Below are positions 34,088 to 45,839 of a stretch of 64,000 nt of DNA, in pieces (within the stretch, counting starts at the first letter, position 1; each line of letters starts with the position of its first letter). The DNA comes from Simmondsia chinensis (Eukaryota; Streptophyta; Magnoliopsida; Caryophyllales; Simmondsiaceae): assembly GCA_018398585.1 (NCBI GenBank), contig JAGTTD010000001.1:6822501-6886500 (forward strand). The letters run 5' to 3'. A program made the translations under genes and the position numbers. The notes under the pieces were generated by a model. The model ran no database searches, was not told the origin of the DNA, and worked only from the letters and a program-made list of their open reading frames with translations.

Positions 34088-34958
34088 ATTCGGGCCAACA
34101 ACCGCTAGCCCCCTTGTGTGAAGAGACTTATGATAACCGCAGGCTCTCGCGTTATATGAGAGTTACCGCGCCCGAATAACCTCGTGCTCCCATTTCAATT
34201 GGAGCCAAAACTACCGCCAACCCCCTGCGTGTGAGGGGACTTAAGATAACCATGGGCTCTCACGTTATATGAGAGTTACCGCACCCGAATAACCCCGTGC
34301 TCCCATTTCAATTGGAGCAAAAAACAATCGCCAGCTCCCTGCGTGTGAGGGGACTTAAGATAACCGCGGGTTCTCATGTTATATAAGAGTTACCGCGCCC
34401 GAATAACTCCGTGCTCCCATTTCAATTGGAGCAAAAAACAACCGCCTGCCCCCTGCGTGTGAGGGGACTTAAGATAACCACGGGCTCTCACGTTATATGA
34501 GAGTTACCGCGCCTTGAATTACCCCGTGCTCCCATTTTAATTGGAGCAAAAAACAACCGCCAGCCCCCTGCGTGTGAGGGGACTTAAGATACTCACGTTA
34601 TATAAGAGTTACTGCACCCGAATAGCCCCGTGCTCCCACGTTATATGAGAGTTACTGCGCCCGAATAACCCAGTGCTCCCATTTCAATTGGAATAAAAAA
34701 CAACCGCCAGCCCCCTGCATGTGAGGGGACTTATGATAACCGCGGGCTCTCATGTTATATGAGAGTTACCACGCTTGAATAACCCTATGCTCCCATTTCA
34801 ATTGGAGCACAAAACAACTGCCAGCCCCCTGCGTGTAAGGGGACTTATGATAACCGCGGGCTCTCACGTTATATGGGAGTTACCGCGCCCGAATAACCCT
34901 GTGCTTCCATTTCAATTGGAGTAAAAAAACAACCACCAACCCCCTGTGTATAAGGGGT
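34088..34958. repeat. ~115-bp tandem array in the Tat 3' region
   Basis: About 7.5 units with period 113-116 bp. The anchor CTCCCATTTCAATTGGAG recurs near 34187, 34300, 34413, 34529, 34676, 34790 and 34905. Each unit holds the hairpin CTCTCACGTTATATGAGAG and a GTGTGAGGGGACTTA-type block. One unit (about 34529-34676) is ~147 bp because of an internal partial duplication. Tat/Ogre elements are known to carry such 3' tandem repeats, which can seed satellite DNA. Confidence 0.93.
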
Positions 34959-35109
34959 AGGTGTTAATTTAAGCTCTATATTCCAAGGCACGGTGCCACG
35001 TGCCCTGTTTTCCCTTTTCCTGCTCTTTTTTCTCTTTTCTCTGGTTTTTAAGGCCCCCCGTGACTCAAAAACCCTAATTTCACTTTTCTCTTGCGATTTT
35101 CCCCTCTTT

Positions 35110-35115
35110 TATAAA
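35110..35115 (+). promoter_or_regulatory. TATA box of the antisense accessory gene
   Basis: TATAAA is followed by a pyrimidine-rich leader (CTTCACCTTTCTCTTCC) and a 5' UTR with a probable intron (donor at 35186, acceptor about 35292), then ATG at 35301. This is the layout of a normal plant polymerase II gene. Confidence 0.6.
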
Positions 35116-35300
35116 CCTTCACCTTTCTCTTCCAGAAATTCTGCTCGGTTTCTGTCTTCACCTCCATTTTCGAACTGATTTCAAGGTAAATCACTGATTT
35201 TTTACATCTTTTTGGTTGGAACTAAGGTTTGACCCTACTCTTCTTCTCTTTTTTCTGGGTTTTTCCCTGTTTTATCCTAAATCGCCCCATTAGGGCTTCT

Positions 35301-38260
35301 ATGGAGGAACTTGAAGTCCCCATGGAAGATCCTAATGTTAACGCTCAAGCTGTGAAGGATTTTATGGCCTATTTGAATGGTTGTCCCTCTCTTAACTTTG
35401 TGGAGGCGGGGGTGCTTCCTGACGAGGGAATTTCTCCTTCTGTCTGTTGGCCGCCTGGTCTTGAAAGTATACCCTCGGTTTTAGAGGTGAACGTCCCCGT
35501 CTCGCTTGGAGGGAACCTTGCTGAATCCTCTAATACTTATCAGGGTAAGACTACCTTTCTAACCTTCCTTTGGTGTTTTCTTGTTTTTGTTCTTTTTTTT
35601 TTTTTTTTTTATCTTTCTTAGCAAGATGGCTCCAAAACGCATGCAAAAGAGAGGGGGGGGGGGGGGGATCGATCCCAGGGCCAGAGTGGGGAAGCATCTG
35701 TTGAGGAGGGATTAGCGGTTAAGCCTCTGTCATGGTTGGCTCCTTCCAACGCAGGGTCCCCTGATGAAGCAGCTGTGCGTGCCCAATTTTCTGAGGCAGC
35801 TTCAGCCCTTCCTCTGGGGACGCTTGTATCCTCCTTAGCTACAGCGGAGGGAATAAGGAAGTTCTGTGAAAAATATGATTTTCCTGACAATTATGAGATT
35901 GTAGGTCATGGGGAGAATGATAGCATTCTGTACCCTCGTTCTCTTGGATTTCTTTCTGTCACAATCGATTCTTTGGAAGCCAGTTTTCACTTCCCCTTGC
36001 CAAATATTCTTGAATGGGTTTTTAGGTAGTATTCTTTGTGTCCTAGTCAAATTAGCCCTAATGGTTTTCGTAATATTTACGGCTATCTACTCACTTGCTT
36101 TGTGGCTGGCTTAGCTCCATCCACCTGTAGCTTTGACTTCCTTTTCAGGTGTAAACAGGTTAGGGGTGTGGCTGCCTTTGAGGGCAAGCCGGGAGTTAAG
36201 TTTGTGGAGGTCAACCCCTCTAAATTGAACTTTTGGCAAAACAAGTTTGTCTGGGTGAGGCCTCCTCAGCCTCTCAATATCCCCACCTACTGGACAACCC
36301 TAAACAAATGTAGCATCCCCTCAGAGGATGGCTTATCTTCTCACGATAAGGAGGTGGTTCAATACTTTGAAAGGTACCTGAACCTACGGTACTTAGCCAC
36401 CAAGGAAGTACTGTCTCAAGAGAAGGTCTTAATTAAGGCGGGGTTATGTACCCGGCCTGTTAGTGGTGAGTGGCCCTTTCTGGATGCTTGTTTTTACTTA
36501 GACTTTCCATTTATCCTTCCTTTGATTCTCTATTTTTTTTTTCTTTCAAGACTAGGAGCGGATATAGATGCGGTAGGACTCACTGAAGCCTATCGTGACG
36601 GGTTGAGGCAGAAGAAAGGAGAGGCTGGGGGTAAGAAAACAACCAGAAAAGGGAAAAGAGTCGCCATTAGAGGTGGAGAAGAGCCACCTAAAAAGGCTGC
36701 ACAGCCTGAAAGGGCTAAGAGGAAGAAGACTCAGGTAATTGCTGATGTTTCTGCTGCAACCTCTTCACAGGCGAAAGCTCCCCCCGTGCCTATCGTCCAA
36801 GCGTCTCCTGTCGTGGAGGGACCATTTTCTGCTCGTGGCGATCAAAGGGGAGACACCTTGCCGCCTCGGTTAAAAAGGACAGCCTCCTAGGATGAGCCAC
36901 ATAGGGTAGAAACGAGTGGGCCCTTGGTGCAGGAGGGAAGGGAAAACGCCGTTGAAGCTCCTGTCCCTTTATCAGAAGCAGCGGCAGTTTCACCTACATT
37001 AGTTTCACCTGAATTACCGGGCGCTCCCTCGACCTTGGCGGGGGTTCAACGGCTTGGTGACGAGGCAAGGACTGCTGGGGTTGGACTAGACCAGAATGAG
37101 GCGCTTCCGGATCTACCGTCAGCTCTGATAGAGAAAGCTTCTCTTCCCTCAGAGGTTCTGCCGTCCTCTTCTTTACCTTTAAGGGGCGAATCTCTTTTGG
37201 GGGTCCCGATATTCGCTCAGGGGTCATCTTTGGAAGGGGGTGAGAGTATGGGACATGGTGGGGTTTCTGGTAGGCTTCCTCCCTCTTTCTCGATTGACTT
37301 ATCTGCCCCTAAAGACCTTTTCCTCCCTTCCTCTGAATTGCAGCCCTCACTTTTTCAAGGCGGGGCTACTTTGGCTGGAGAGACTTCTTTTAGAGCTTCT
37401 TCTCAACCTGTGGGTTCAAGCTCCAGTTCCTCTTCCCTCCGAGAGGGTGTGGATGCTGTTCGTCGGCCTAGTTCGGTGGTACTTCCCTCAGAAAGCCCCT
37501 AGCCGCTTACCGGGTATACGGTTGCTACTCATGTCTTGAAGGTATTTTTTTTATATTGATTTTTCAAATATCTCATGATCCCAAACCTACACATTTGCCT
37601 TGTGATTTCAGATCAGTTCTTGGACCACTACTATGGCCTTGGAATGGTTTCACGAGCGAGAGGCGACCGTTCAAGAGCTGACCCTCTTAAGGAGGAGAAG
37701 CGGAAGCTAGCTGAGGAGGCACAAGGAGCCAAAGCGGAGATGGGTGAGAGGGACAGAGCCATACGGAAACTTACAGAAGAGAAGGAGGCCGAGGTAAAGG
37801 AGGCCCAATTGGCGGAAGAAGAAAAGAGGAAGGCCGTTACAGAGGCCCAGTTAGCAAGGGTAGAAAAGGAAGGGATGGCGGTTGAGTTCCAAAAGCAGAG
37901 GGAAGAGAAGGAGAGGATGGCGGAGGAGATCCAAAGGATGAGAGGGGAGTTGCAAGCCAGCCAAGTTCTTACAACAGAACTTCGTGAGGAAGCCCAGACT
38001 AGACGGCCTGAAATTGCAGAGGCCACCATTTCCTAGTTTAGGGCCAGTAACGAGTTCCAAGATTTAATGAGCTCTTCTTATTGGTGTGGCTTTACCTCTG
38101 GTCTCTCTAGGTTTGCCCGCCGCTTGGTTCATCATGTGCCCAGCCTTAGCCGTGACTTGCTTCAACAGGTGGTGGATCAGTTCCACTAAGACCTTGTATA
38201 TTCATGGGGAGCATCCTGTGCTCCAGGGGCTTCTGGGAGTAACCAACCTTATCCTCCTCC
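35301..38260 (+). pseudogene. Antisense Tat accessory gene: Transposase_28-like domain plus coiled coil, spliced
   Basis: I recognise the family (Putative gypsy-type transposon domain, Transposase_28) but its function is unknown. Start MEELEVPMEDPNV at 35301. Three introns with GT-AG ends restore one frame: 35545-35625, 36466-36555 and 37542-37611. After intron 1 the frame passes cleanly through a 15-G run. The domain lies at about 35850-36460 (IRKFCEKYDFP, FHFPLPNIL, WQNKFVWVRPPQ). A basic KR-rich stretch (36610-36740) looks like a nuclear signal. A Pro/Ser-rich linker follows, then a charged coiled coil (37680-38030). The C-terminal part is NEFQDLMSS...FARRLVHHVPSLSRDLLQQVVDQFH. Breaks: TAG at 36027, 36888 and about 37499, a one-base shift near 37683, TAG at 38034. 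It converges on integrase, which ends at 38618. Confidence 0.72.
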
Positions 38261-38617
38261 TTTTATCTTTTGTCCTTTTGTTTTGTTTTTTTTTATATGT
38301 CTTTTTGTTGTTTTGGGATAGGAACCTACCATTTTTGTTAAGATTGATGACATGTGAATTTTCTCCCTTTTTTGTACTTGTAAAATTCACGGTCATCACG
38401 TTACCATACTCCTTGTAATGGCAGCATCAATGAATATGCTTTATGATCAAACCCCTTGTCTTTGTAGTACTTGTAATAACTTAGCGATTTTATTATAACA
38501 AAAATGTGTACATCATCCTTCTCACGGTTTGCCCATATGGGCGCTTATCTTATCCGTAATCTAAACAACCTAACCACCCTCACTCCTTTTTATTTACATA
38601 GTTCAGAGCGTGCACAA

Positions 38618-41600
38618 CTATACGTAGTACTTCTTAAGGTTCTTCATATTCCAGGCACGCGGTATTTTAGTGCCGTCAAGTCGTTCCAATTTGTAACTTC
38701 CATCTCCCAGTCTTTTAGCCACGCGGTAAGGCCCTTCCCAATTTGCTGCCACTTTACCTGCCCCTATGCCCTGTTGGGCTACACCTACTCGAAGAAGGAC
38801 AAGGTCTCCTACTTCTACACTTCGTGGGTTCACGTGTTTATTGTAGTATTGAGATATTCGCTGTTTCTAGGCGACTATGAGGAGAAGGGCATCCTCCCTA
38901 ACCTCATCGATTAAATCGAGAGAGCACCTTCGTTGACACTCATTTTCCTGGGTGTGATAGTGGCGTATACAGTAGTTGGGTTCTCCTACTTCCACGGGAA
39001 TTATTGCCTTTGCACCGCAGGTTAACATGAACGGAGTTTCTCCAGTGGCCACCCGGTAGATAGTGCGATGGGCCCACAGGACGCTAGACAACTCTTCCAC
39101 CCATTTTCCTTTGGCCCCATTTAATCTTCGCCGCAGTCCGCTAAGTATTTGCCTGTTTTCCGCCTCTCCTTGCCCGTTACTTTGAGGGTAGGCCACAGAA
39201 GTAAAATGGAGGGCGATTTTCATGTTTTGGCAATACTTGCGAAATCGTGGTGAATCAAACTGTGTCTCGTTATCAGTTATAACAGCCCGGGGAATCCCAA
39301 AATGTGTAACGATGTTCTTCCACAGAAATTGTCGGGTGGCGTTAGCAGTGATTTTAGCTACCGATTCAGATTCCGCCCATCTGCTAAAGAAGTCTCCCGC
39401 TACTATAAGAAACTTCCTTTGTCCTCTAGTGAGCAAAATGGTCTCAAGATGTCCATTCTCCATTGATCGAAGGGTATAGGATCAACAATTGGGTGCAACG
39501 GTACCGCTAGAGCATGGATAAGTGGTGCAAACTTTTGGCATTTATCACATTTCTGCACCAATATGTCCGCATCCTTTTTCATGGTAGGCAAAAACCCTTA
39601 ACGCCATTCCTACCAATGTCCGTCTTCCCACGTGAACCCCACAGATTCCTTCGTGGATTTCTCTTAACACATAATTTCCGTCCTCTAGACTTAAGCACTT
39701 CAACAGCGGATGTGTGAATGATCTTTTATACAATTGTTGATCAATTATCACAAATCGTGCTGCCTGTCCACACAACCTCCGTGCTTCATTTTTATCCAGG
39801 GGTTCCTTTCCCTGAAGGATAAAACTTAAGATCGGGTGCATCCAATTGTCCTCATGCTGTAGTTGCATTACGTTTGCAGATGTGCATCTATTTACATATT
39901 TGGTGTTAGCTTCTTGTATCTGCACATACCCTCTTCGCGGTTCTGTAGTGCACCCGGTGCTAGCCAAATGGCTTAACTCGTCAGCACGGTGGTTACTTTC
40001 TCGCGAAATCCCTTGTATGCTGAACCTTTCTAACTCAGCAATCCTTGTCTTGACAAGCTCAAGGTACTGGGTCAAGTGAGGCTCTTTAGTTCCATACTTC
40101 CCAGTCACCTGACTCACAATTAACTCTGAGTCGCTTAGTACCTCTATACGTGTAGCCCCAGCAGCTTTGGCATAATCGATCCCGACCAACAATGCTTCAT
40201 ATTCGGTTTCATTTTTGGTGGCCTCAAAGTTTAACTTTACCGCATATTCTACCCATCCTCCTTCCGCATTTACCAGTACTATCCCCACACCTCGACCTTC
40301 TTGGTTTGCAGACCCGTCTACGAATACTCGCCATGCGGGTTTCTCCTTATGCGGTACGAGCGGTTCAAGTTCTTCAATACTGAAGTCACACTCTACTAGA
40401 AAGTCTGCCAGGGCGTGGGCTTTGATAGCTCATCGAGGTTGATAGCATATGTCATACTCCGAAAGCTCAACCGCCCATACCAGCATTCTTCTTGAACAAT
40501 GTAATTTGGAGAGCAACTTCTTGAATGGGAGGTTGGTCAGCACGACTATGGTGTGAGATTGAAAGTAAGGCCTTAGCTTTCGTGCGACGGTAACGAGAGC
40601 TAAGGCGGTTTTCTCGATTTCTAAGTATCTCCTTTCAGGATCTTTGAGAGTTTGGCTCACAAAATATACCGACAATTGTTGCCCTTGACGGTCAGCTATC
40701 AGCACGGCACTTGTCGTATTTTCGGACACTGCTAAGTAAAGACTTAGATCTTTGTTTTGTGCGAGTGAGGTAATGGTGGGGAGATGTGCCAAATGTTGCT
40801 TCAGTTGGTCAAAGGCATGTGCACACTCTTCATTCCAAACAAATGATTGTTTCTTTCGCAACATTTTGAAGAACGGTAGAGCCTTTTCAGTAGAATAGCT
40901 GAGGAACCGGTTGAGAGAGGCCATACAGCCGGACAACTTTTGAACTTCTTTAGGCGAACGAGGGGATCCCATTTCCAGGATAGCACGAACCTTTCTGGCA
41001 TTTGCCTCAATTCCACGTGAGCTCACTATGAACCCAGAAACTTGCCGTCTGGCATGGCAAACGAGCATTTCTCTGGATTTAACTTCATGCGGTAGCGCCG
41101 GAGTGCTTCTAAAGCCTCTTTCAGATCGGAGACGTGTTCCAATTTCTATTTTGACTTTACGATCATATCATCCACATATACTTCCATGTTGTGCCTAATT
41201 TGAGAAGCAAAGACTTTATTGACCAAACGTTGATAAGTAGCCCCGGCGTTCTTAAGACCGAACGGCATCACCTTGTAGCAATAGCTGCCTGCTGCGGTTA
41301 TAAAAGCTGTCTTTTCCTCATCGTGCGGATGCATTTGAATCTGATGATGTCCTAGGAATGCGTCCATAAAGCTAAATAGCTCGCATCCTGCTGTAGAATC
41401 CACCAGTCTATCGATCTTAGGTAAGGGGTATGAGTCCTTTGGGCAGGCGCTAGTGAGATTCGTAAAATCTACATACATTCTCCAGCTTCCATTTGGTTTC
41501 TTGACCAGCACCATATTGGCGAGCCATTCAGGGTAAAATATCTCTCGTATAAATCCACCTTGAGTTAACTTTTGTACTTCTGTTGCGATAGCTTCATTGT

Positions 41601-42315
41601 GTTCCGTACAAAAATTACACTTCCGCTGCTTAACAGGCGGTTTGTTGGGACGCACGTTAAGCTGATGAGTGATTACCTCAAGAGGTATTCCCAGTATTTC
41701 TTCCGTAGCAAATGCAAAAACATCGCGATATTGTCTTAAAAGCTCTCTAATCTCTTCTCTTAAGCGTGGAGGAAGTGACGTGCCCAAATAAGTATAACGC
41801 CCTGGCTCTAACTCATACTTCTCTAGAAGGGACGGGGTCAGTTGTGGATTTTGGGAGACTCCCGATTCAGCCGCTTCAGCGGCCATGATTATGGATTGAG
41901 GGAAAGTATGGTAGTATTCGGAGGTTGGACCTTGGCTTCCCCATATCGTCATTATGTCTCCTGTATTAGTCTCGAACTTCATAGCAAGATGGTAAGTTGA
42001 TACCACTGCTTTTAGGCAATTTAAGGACGGTCTTCCCAGAATTGCATTGTACGCAGAGGGCGAGTTTATTACTAAAAACCCAATTTTTAATGTGCGGTGC
42101 TTTTCCGCACTTCGGAAAACCGTGGTTAGCATTATTCTTCCTTCTGGGAGAATAGGAGTCCCTGTGAATCCTACGACAGGGCATGGTGCAGGGGTAAGGG
42201 CTGCGGTTGGTATTCCCATCTGGGCATAACATTGCAAAAACAGTACGTCTGCAGAGTTGCCCTGGTCAACCAAAATCCTACCCATGGTGTGTTGGCTGAT
42301 ATCAGCGGTGATCAC
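38618..42315 (-). pseudogene. Tat pol: protease, RT, RNase H, second RNase H, integrase (frameshifted)
   Basis: Right to left: protease ILVDQGNSADVLF near 42275-42235 (family form D-x-G-S-S, here with N); RT about 41700-41150 with WRMYVDFTNLTSACPKD, VMPFGLKNAGATYQ and catalytic YVDDMIVKSK at 41175-41148; first RNase H about 41070-40430 (LYLAVSENTTSAVLI); second, archaeal-type RNase H about 40330-39950 (WRVFVDGSANQEGRG, ETEYEALLVGI, VLSDSELIVSQVTG). Integrase runs from about 39650: H-x-H and KCDKCQKF zinc-binding residues, core D (VAGDFFSRW), ITDNETQF and GQGEAEN, then a C-terminal part ending RAWNMKNLKKYYV at 38618. Breaks lie near 41147/41100, 40430, 39590, 39460 and 38867. The catalytic residues themselves are largely preserved, so inactivation is recent relative to neighbours. 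Confidence 0.9.
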
Positions 42316-42419
42316 CTGAGGGTCCTCCTAGCGTACTTTCCTCCCTTGAGCATCTTCTTCAGTAAATCCTATGCACTTAGATCTTTCACGTAGATCTCCC
42401 CCTCTCCCTTCTATCGTCC

Positions 42420-43390
42420 TCACTTGTGGAGTTGGATGCAGTTTTCCGCAATTGTAGCTATGACCTTGGGTGCTGAATCCCTAGGGGTACTACCATTGTC
42501 TTCAGATTTTTGAACCTTTCCTGTCTTTAGCTTCTTCAAGCTCGTATATTCTTCCCATTGTTTGGCGCACTTGGCTTCCTTTAGGCGGTATTCTAGGGTA
42601 CGACAATTTGTAGTGTTATGAGTTGAGGTTTTGTGGAAGTGCATCGCTTTGGACTATTGCCGGCATCTAGATCCTTGGATGGTTCGACTGTTCTCACCTC
42701 CAGAAGTGGTCGGGGAAATTGCGGTGGGGGTTGTGGCTTAAAAGCAGGAGCGGGCCTTCTCGCTTGGCGGTTGTTACGTTGCTGTATCTTGACATTGTTT
42801 CTGTGTTCTGGTGATACCCTTGTTTGCGCCTGTTCCAGCCTGTGAGTTACTTGCATAACGTCCTCAACCGAGATATATTTATTGGCCTTTTGCCATAAAT
42901 CATCAATTGTTGAGGGCGGTGCCTTTGCCAGTGCAAATTTAAAACTGGAATTTTGTAGGCCGTTGACAAAGGAAGTAACGGTTGTTTCATCAGGCAGTGT
43001 TGCAACGCCAACCATTGCACGTGTAAACCGCCGCACATAACTCCTTAGAGGCTCTGATTCATGCTGCTGCAGCTTAAGGATGTGAGATGCTGTCTTCTTC
43101 CTTCGCTTGTTGCTGACGAAATGGCGGACAAACCATTCTGAAAGATCAGAAAAACTATCTATTGATGAACTGGGCAGGGACGCAAACCAGTTCTGAGCCA
43201 CTCCTTTTAAGGTAGCCAGGAAACATTTACACCATATGTCTTCCCCTACATCTTGCAGGTACATTCGTGCCATGAACCCAGCTAGATGATCTTCTGGGTC
43301 TTGAGTTCCGTCAAAGGGTTCAATACTTGGAATTTTTACTTTTCCAGCTGGGGCAAGAAGGATCCGAGGCTCTAGAGGTTCTTCCGTCAC
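42420..43390 (-). pseudogene. Tat gag (one frameshift)
   Basis: Begins near 43390 and encodes a retrotransposon gag core: IPSIEPFDGTQDPEDHLAGF, WCKCFLATLKGVAQNWFASL, LSEWFVRHFVSNKRRKKTA and the SEPLRSYVRRF helix. A Pro/Arg-rich tail follows, then a one-base shift near 42640. In the next frame a C-terminal HFHKTSTHNTTNCRTLEYRL block (to 42423) matches the cysteine-histidine knuckle region usual in this lineage. Gag forms the virus-like particle. Confidence 0.88.
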
Positions 43391-43664
43391 CCCTCTTTGC
43401 TCGGTTCAGATACGTGCTTGCCGTGGAGGCAGTATCCACATTAGTATTACGTGTTTGGGTGTGTTGTGGAGTTCCCCTCGTAGCTGTAAATCAACTTGGG
43501 TCGGGGACGCGCTCCGTGTCGTTGAGTGGCGTTTGCATAAAGAGTTGGCGTATTTGCTGTTGGAACTGATTAAATTGGTCTTGGGTTATATAGTTAGGGT
43601 TGTTATGTCTCCCGTCGGGGGTGATAGATTAACTGGTGTTTGTCATTTTGAAAATTTTTTGCCT

Positions 43665-43683
43665 TTCCCACAGATGGGGCCAA
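43665..43683 (-). other. Primer binding site of Tat element
   Basis: On the minus strand TTGGCCCCATCTGTGGGAA follows the 5' LTR by one base. It resembles the TTGGCGCCGTCTGTGGGAA form found in many plant Tat elements, with two differences. The matching tRNA cannot be named with certainty from here. Confidence 0.8.
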
Positions 43684-43684
43684 T

Positions 43685-44103
43685 TGTTTCGGGGGTTTTT
43701 TGGTTGGGTTTTTGAAGGGGAACCAGACTCAAGTTCCTTGCCATTATTTTCTAGTTTTCTTGTTATTTTATAGGGGATGATCAAAGCTTTGGGGATCCTT
43801 GGGGACTAAGTAGAAGATGGCGATATCTAGCCTTTAGGGTCAAGTATAAGGGGGCGGTATGTATACTTGAGGGTCAAGTATAAGGTGACGGTATGTATAC
43901 TTAGGGTCAAGTAGGAGGTGATAGTATGTATACTTGGGGGTCAAGTAGGAGGTGACAGTACGTATACTTGGGGGCCAAGTCGGAGGTGACGGTACGTATA
44001 CTTGGGGGCCAAGTCGGAGGTGACGGTACGTATACTTGGGGGCCAAGTCGGAGGTGGTGGTATGAACTACCGCCATCTCTGTGAACTATTTTTGTACTTA
44101 TGA
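43685..44103 (-). repeat. 5' LTR of Tat element
   Basis: 419 bp; on the minus strand it starts TCATAAG (the TG has become TC) and ends CCCCGAAACA. It contains about six to seven 34-bp minisatellite units (43833-44055) with a TACTTGGGGGCCAAGTCGG core. The 15-bp repeat seen in the other LTR is missing. Confidence 0.92.
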
Positions 44104-44982
44104 TAGTCCAATACTTGCACATCATTATTTTTCATAAGAAACCCACGTCACCTTATCAATTTTTTCAAACCATCAAAATTAAGTTTGATCCAATCCTTTT
44201 TAGATCTCATGGAACGAACCCCTATCCTCTCAGTAGATTTTATAACCTTTTTTCCACTCTTGACTTTTATTATCCACCGGATGCTACATTCTCCATTCAA
44301 ACATCTTTGAGTTAGTTAAAGAGATAAATGTTAACGGGTTACACATCACACCTATAAAGATCTTATTGTTTCGACACTTCGACCAAATCCACCAAATATG
44401 AGCTCATCTCACCATACTCTCTTTCTAACCTTTGTTTTTCCTTACCTAAAGATTCTGGATTTCCTCTATTAAATCATTATTGGAACGAGGGTTAGTCAAC
44501 CCCTTAACTTTTGCTATAGACCAACATGGTCTAGAAAATGCACAAGAAAGAAACAAGTGATTTAAATATTCCTCCTTAGAGTTGCACCAAGGGCATTTCC
44601 TTCCAATCAGAATTCAACATCCACTTAATTCCTTCCCTGTACGTTATGATTTGTGGAGAAGTTGCCAAAGAAAAATTTAATTTAACGTCCATGAAAGTTG
44701 TCAAGACTATGCGCAAGCCAAGCCACCGTTTTAACAGCGAAGTTGTTGTTTGCTAAGAAACCCAAAAGAAGCTATGTTTTCTTTTGCTCAAGGGAATTGA
44801 GATGACTTGTATTAAAGGATTTAAACTTTTCAGAATCACCAAAGATTGTTCAGGGACATCTCAACTCTCATTTGATATAAAATCCGCAACTTTAATGTAA
44901 GGGTCCTTGTAACCTACTGCCTCAATAACAACATACGCCAACATATTCGTGGAGCACCATCTGTCAAACCGAAAGGATATAT
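44104..44982 (-). pseudogene. LINE D middle part: zf-RVT region
   Basis: On the minus strand this encodes KCPWCNSKEEYLNHLF near 44600-44540, a clear zf-RVT zinc-binding motif of plant LINE ORF2, with further 3' coding on the Tat side. At its right end ISFRFDRWCS (44950-44970) is the W/DRW segment that lies upstream of zf-RVT. It is bounded left by the Tat target duplication and right by the solo LTR. It joins to 48275 upstream and to 32122 downstream. Confidence 0.75.
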
Positions 44983-45269
44983 TGTTGGGAACATATTTCA
45001 AAAAATATTCCCTAGAGCAGGATGTCACGGGATGAGCGCAGTTCACCCATGCGGGGCCCGGGCCCCTGAGGCTAGGGCCGGGCCAGCCTACCCCCTATGG
45101 TCAACAAGCAGCAATATGCACCTTCAAGAAACAAAATACACGGCATACCACGGACATACCTGAACACAATCAATGTGCATTAGTATCGGACAGGCTAAGG
45201 AGACCCCTTATGGCATATGTCTGCTTATTGAGCACCGGGGACAGTGTCAGCCAAAGGCGGCCTGTGACA

Positions 45270-45839
45270 TTCCCCCCCACCTAATTCCACAAACGTCCTC
45301 GTTGCGGGTGCCTGCCCATCATCGCATCCCTGCATCTCTAGCAGCCTTGATTGGTCAAGGGACGACCACATCATCATCCCCTCCAACGTGACACCCCTGA
45401 CATGCTATTGACACTCACCTGACGATAAGCAGCGTGCCCAAAAAGCAACCTGCCAACTCCATGCCCCATAGTGCACCACGTACACGTCTCGCTCCACGAT
45501 GCTTGTTGACTCTTCACCTTGTGAACTTCGCACTGCACCCCAAGGATCGGCCCAATCTCCACGCAGTAAGCCAGCCATACGATCAGCACGCCTGACCGGC
45601 ACCCAACACGGTGCACCTTCCGCCACAGCCGGAACCGCGAGCCACTCAACTTCACTCCGAAAGTTCCTTGTTAGAGTGCCCCTCCCACACAAGGAGTGTC
45701 CATACCCACGGACAAACCCGCTCGACGCACCTAGGACACGAGCAACTCCCATCCCCTAGGAGTGTCCACCACCACGGACAAAGCTCGGTCCCACCACAGC
45801 TGCTTACTTGCATATCCTGAGCCTCGCTCTGATACCACT
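45270..45839 (-). other. TRIM internal region
   Basis: GC-rich, with an open frame of 115 codons on the minus strand (45752-45405) and overlapping frames on both strands. I recognise no gag, CCHC knuckle or protease motif. Overlapping open frames on both strands are expected in GC-rich DNA, so coding is not supported. Confidence 0.6.
45826..45837 (-). other. TRIM primer binding site
   Basis: Minus-strand TGGTATCAGAGC, a perfect match to the plant initiator-Met primer site. Confidence 0.93.

Larger units (their letters stand above)
32123..44103 (-). mobile_element. Tat-lineage Ty3/gypsy retrotransposon, ~12 kb, with two antisense accessory genes
   Basis: 11,981 bp. On the minus strand: 5' LTR (44103-43685), primer site, leader, gag, protease, RT, two RNase H domains, integrase, then a ~6 kb region up to the 3' LTR (32566-32123). 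The target duplication is TAATC (32118-32122) against TAGTC (44104-44108), one transition apart. Dual RNase H is the hallmark of the Tat/Ogre group. The 3' region contains, on the opposite (+) strand, an F-box gene, a ~115-bp tandem array and a spliced Transposase_28/coiled-coil gene. Antisense accessory frames between pol and the 3' LTR are known for Tat elements; the F-box gene is unusual. Gag and pol carry several frameshifts. Confidence 0.9.

Noticed and set aside
34088..34958. CRISPR-like array
   Set aside because: The ~115-bp units are tandem with no unique spacers, in a plant retrotransposon. It is a tandem repeat.
45374..45820. Open frames inside the TRIM
   Set aside because: Overlapping on both strands, no gag or pol motif. 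Expected by chance in GC-rich sequence.
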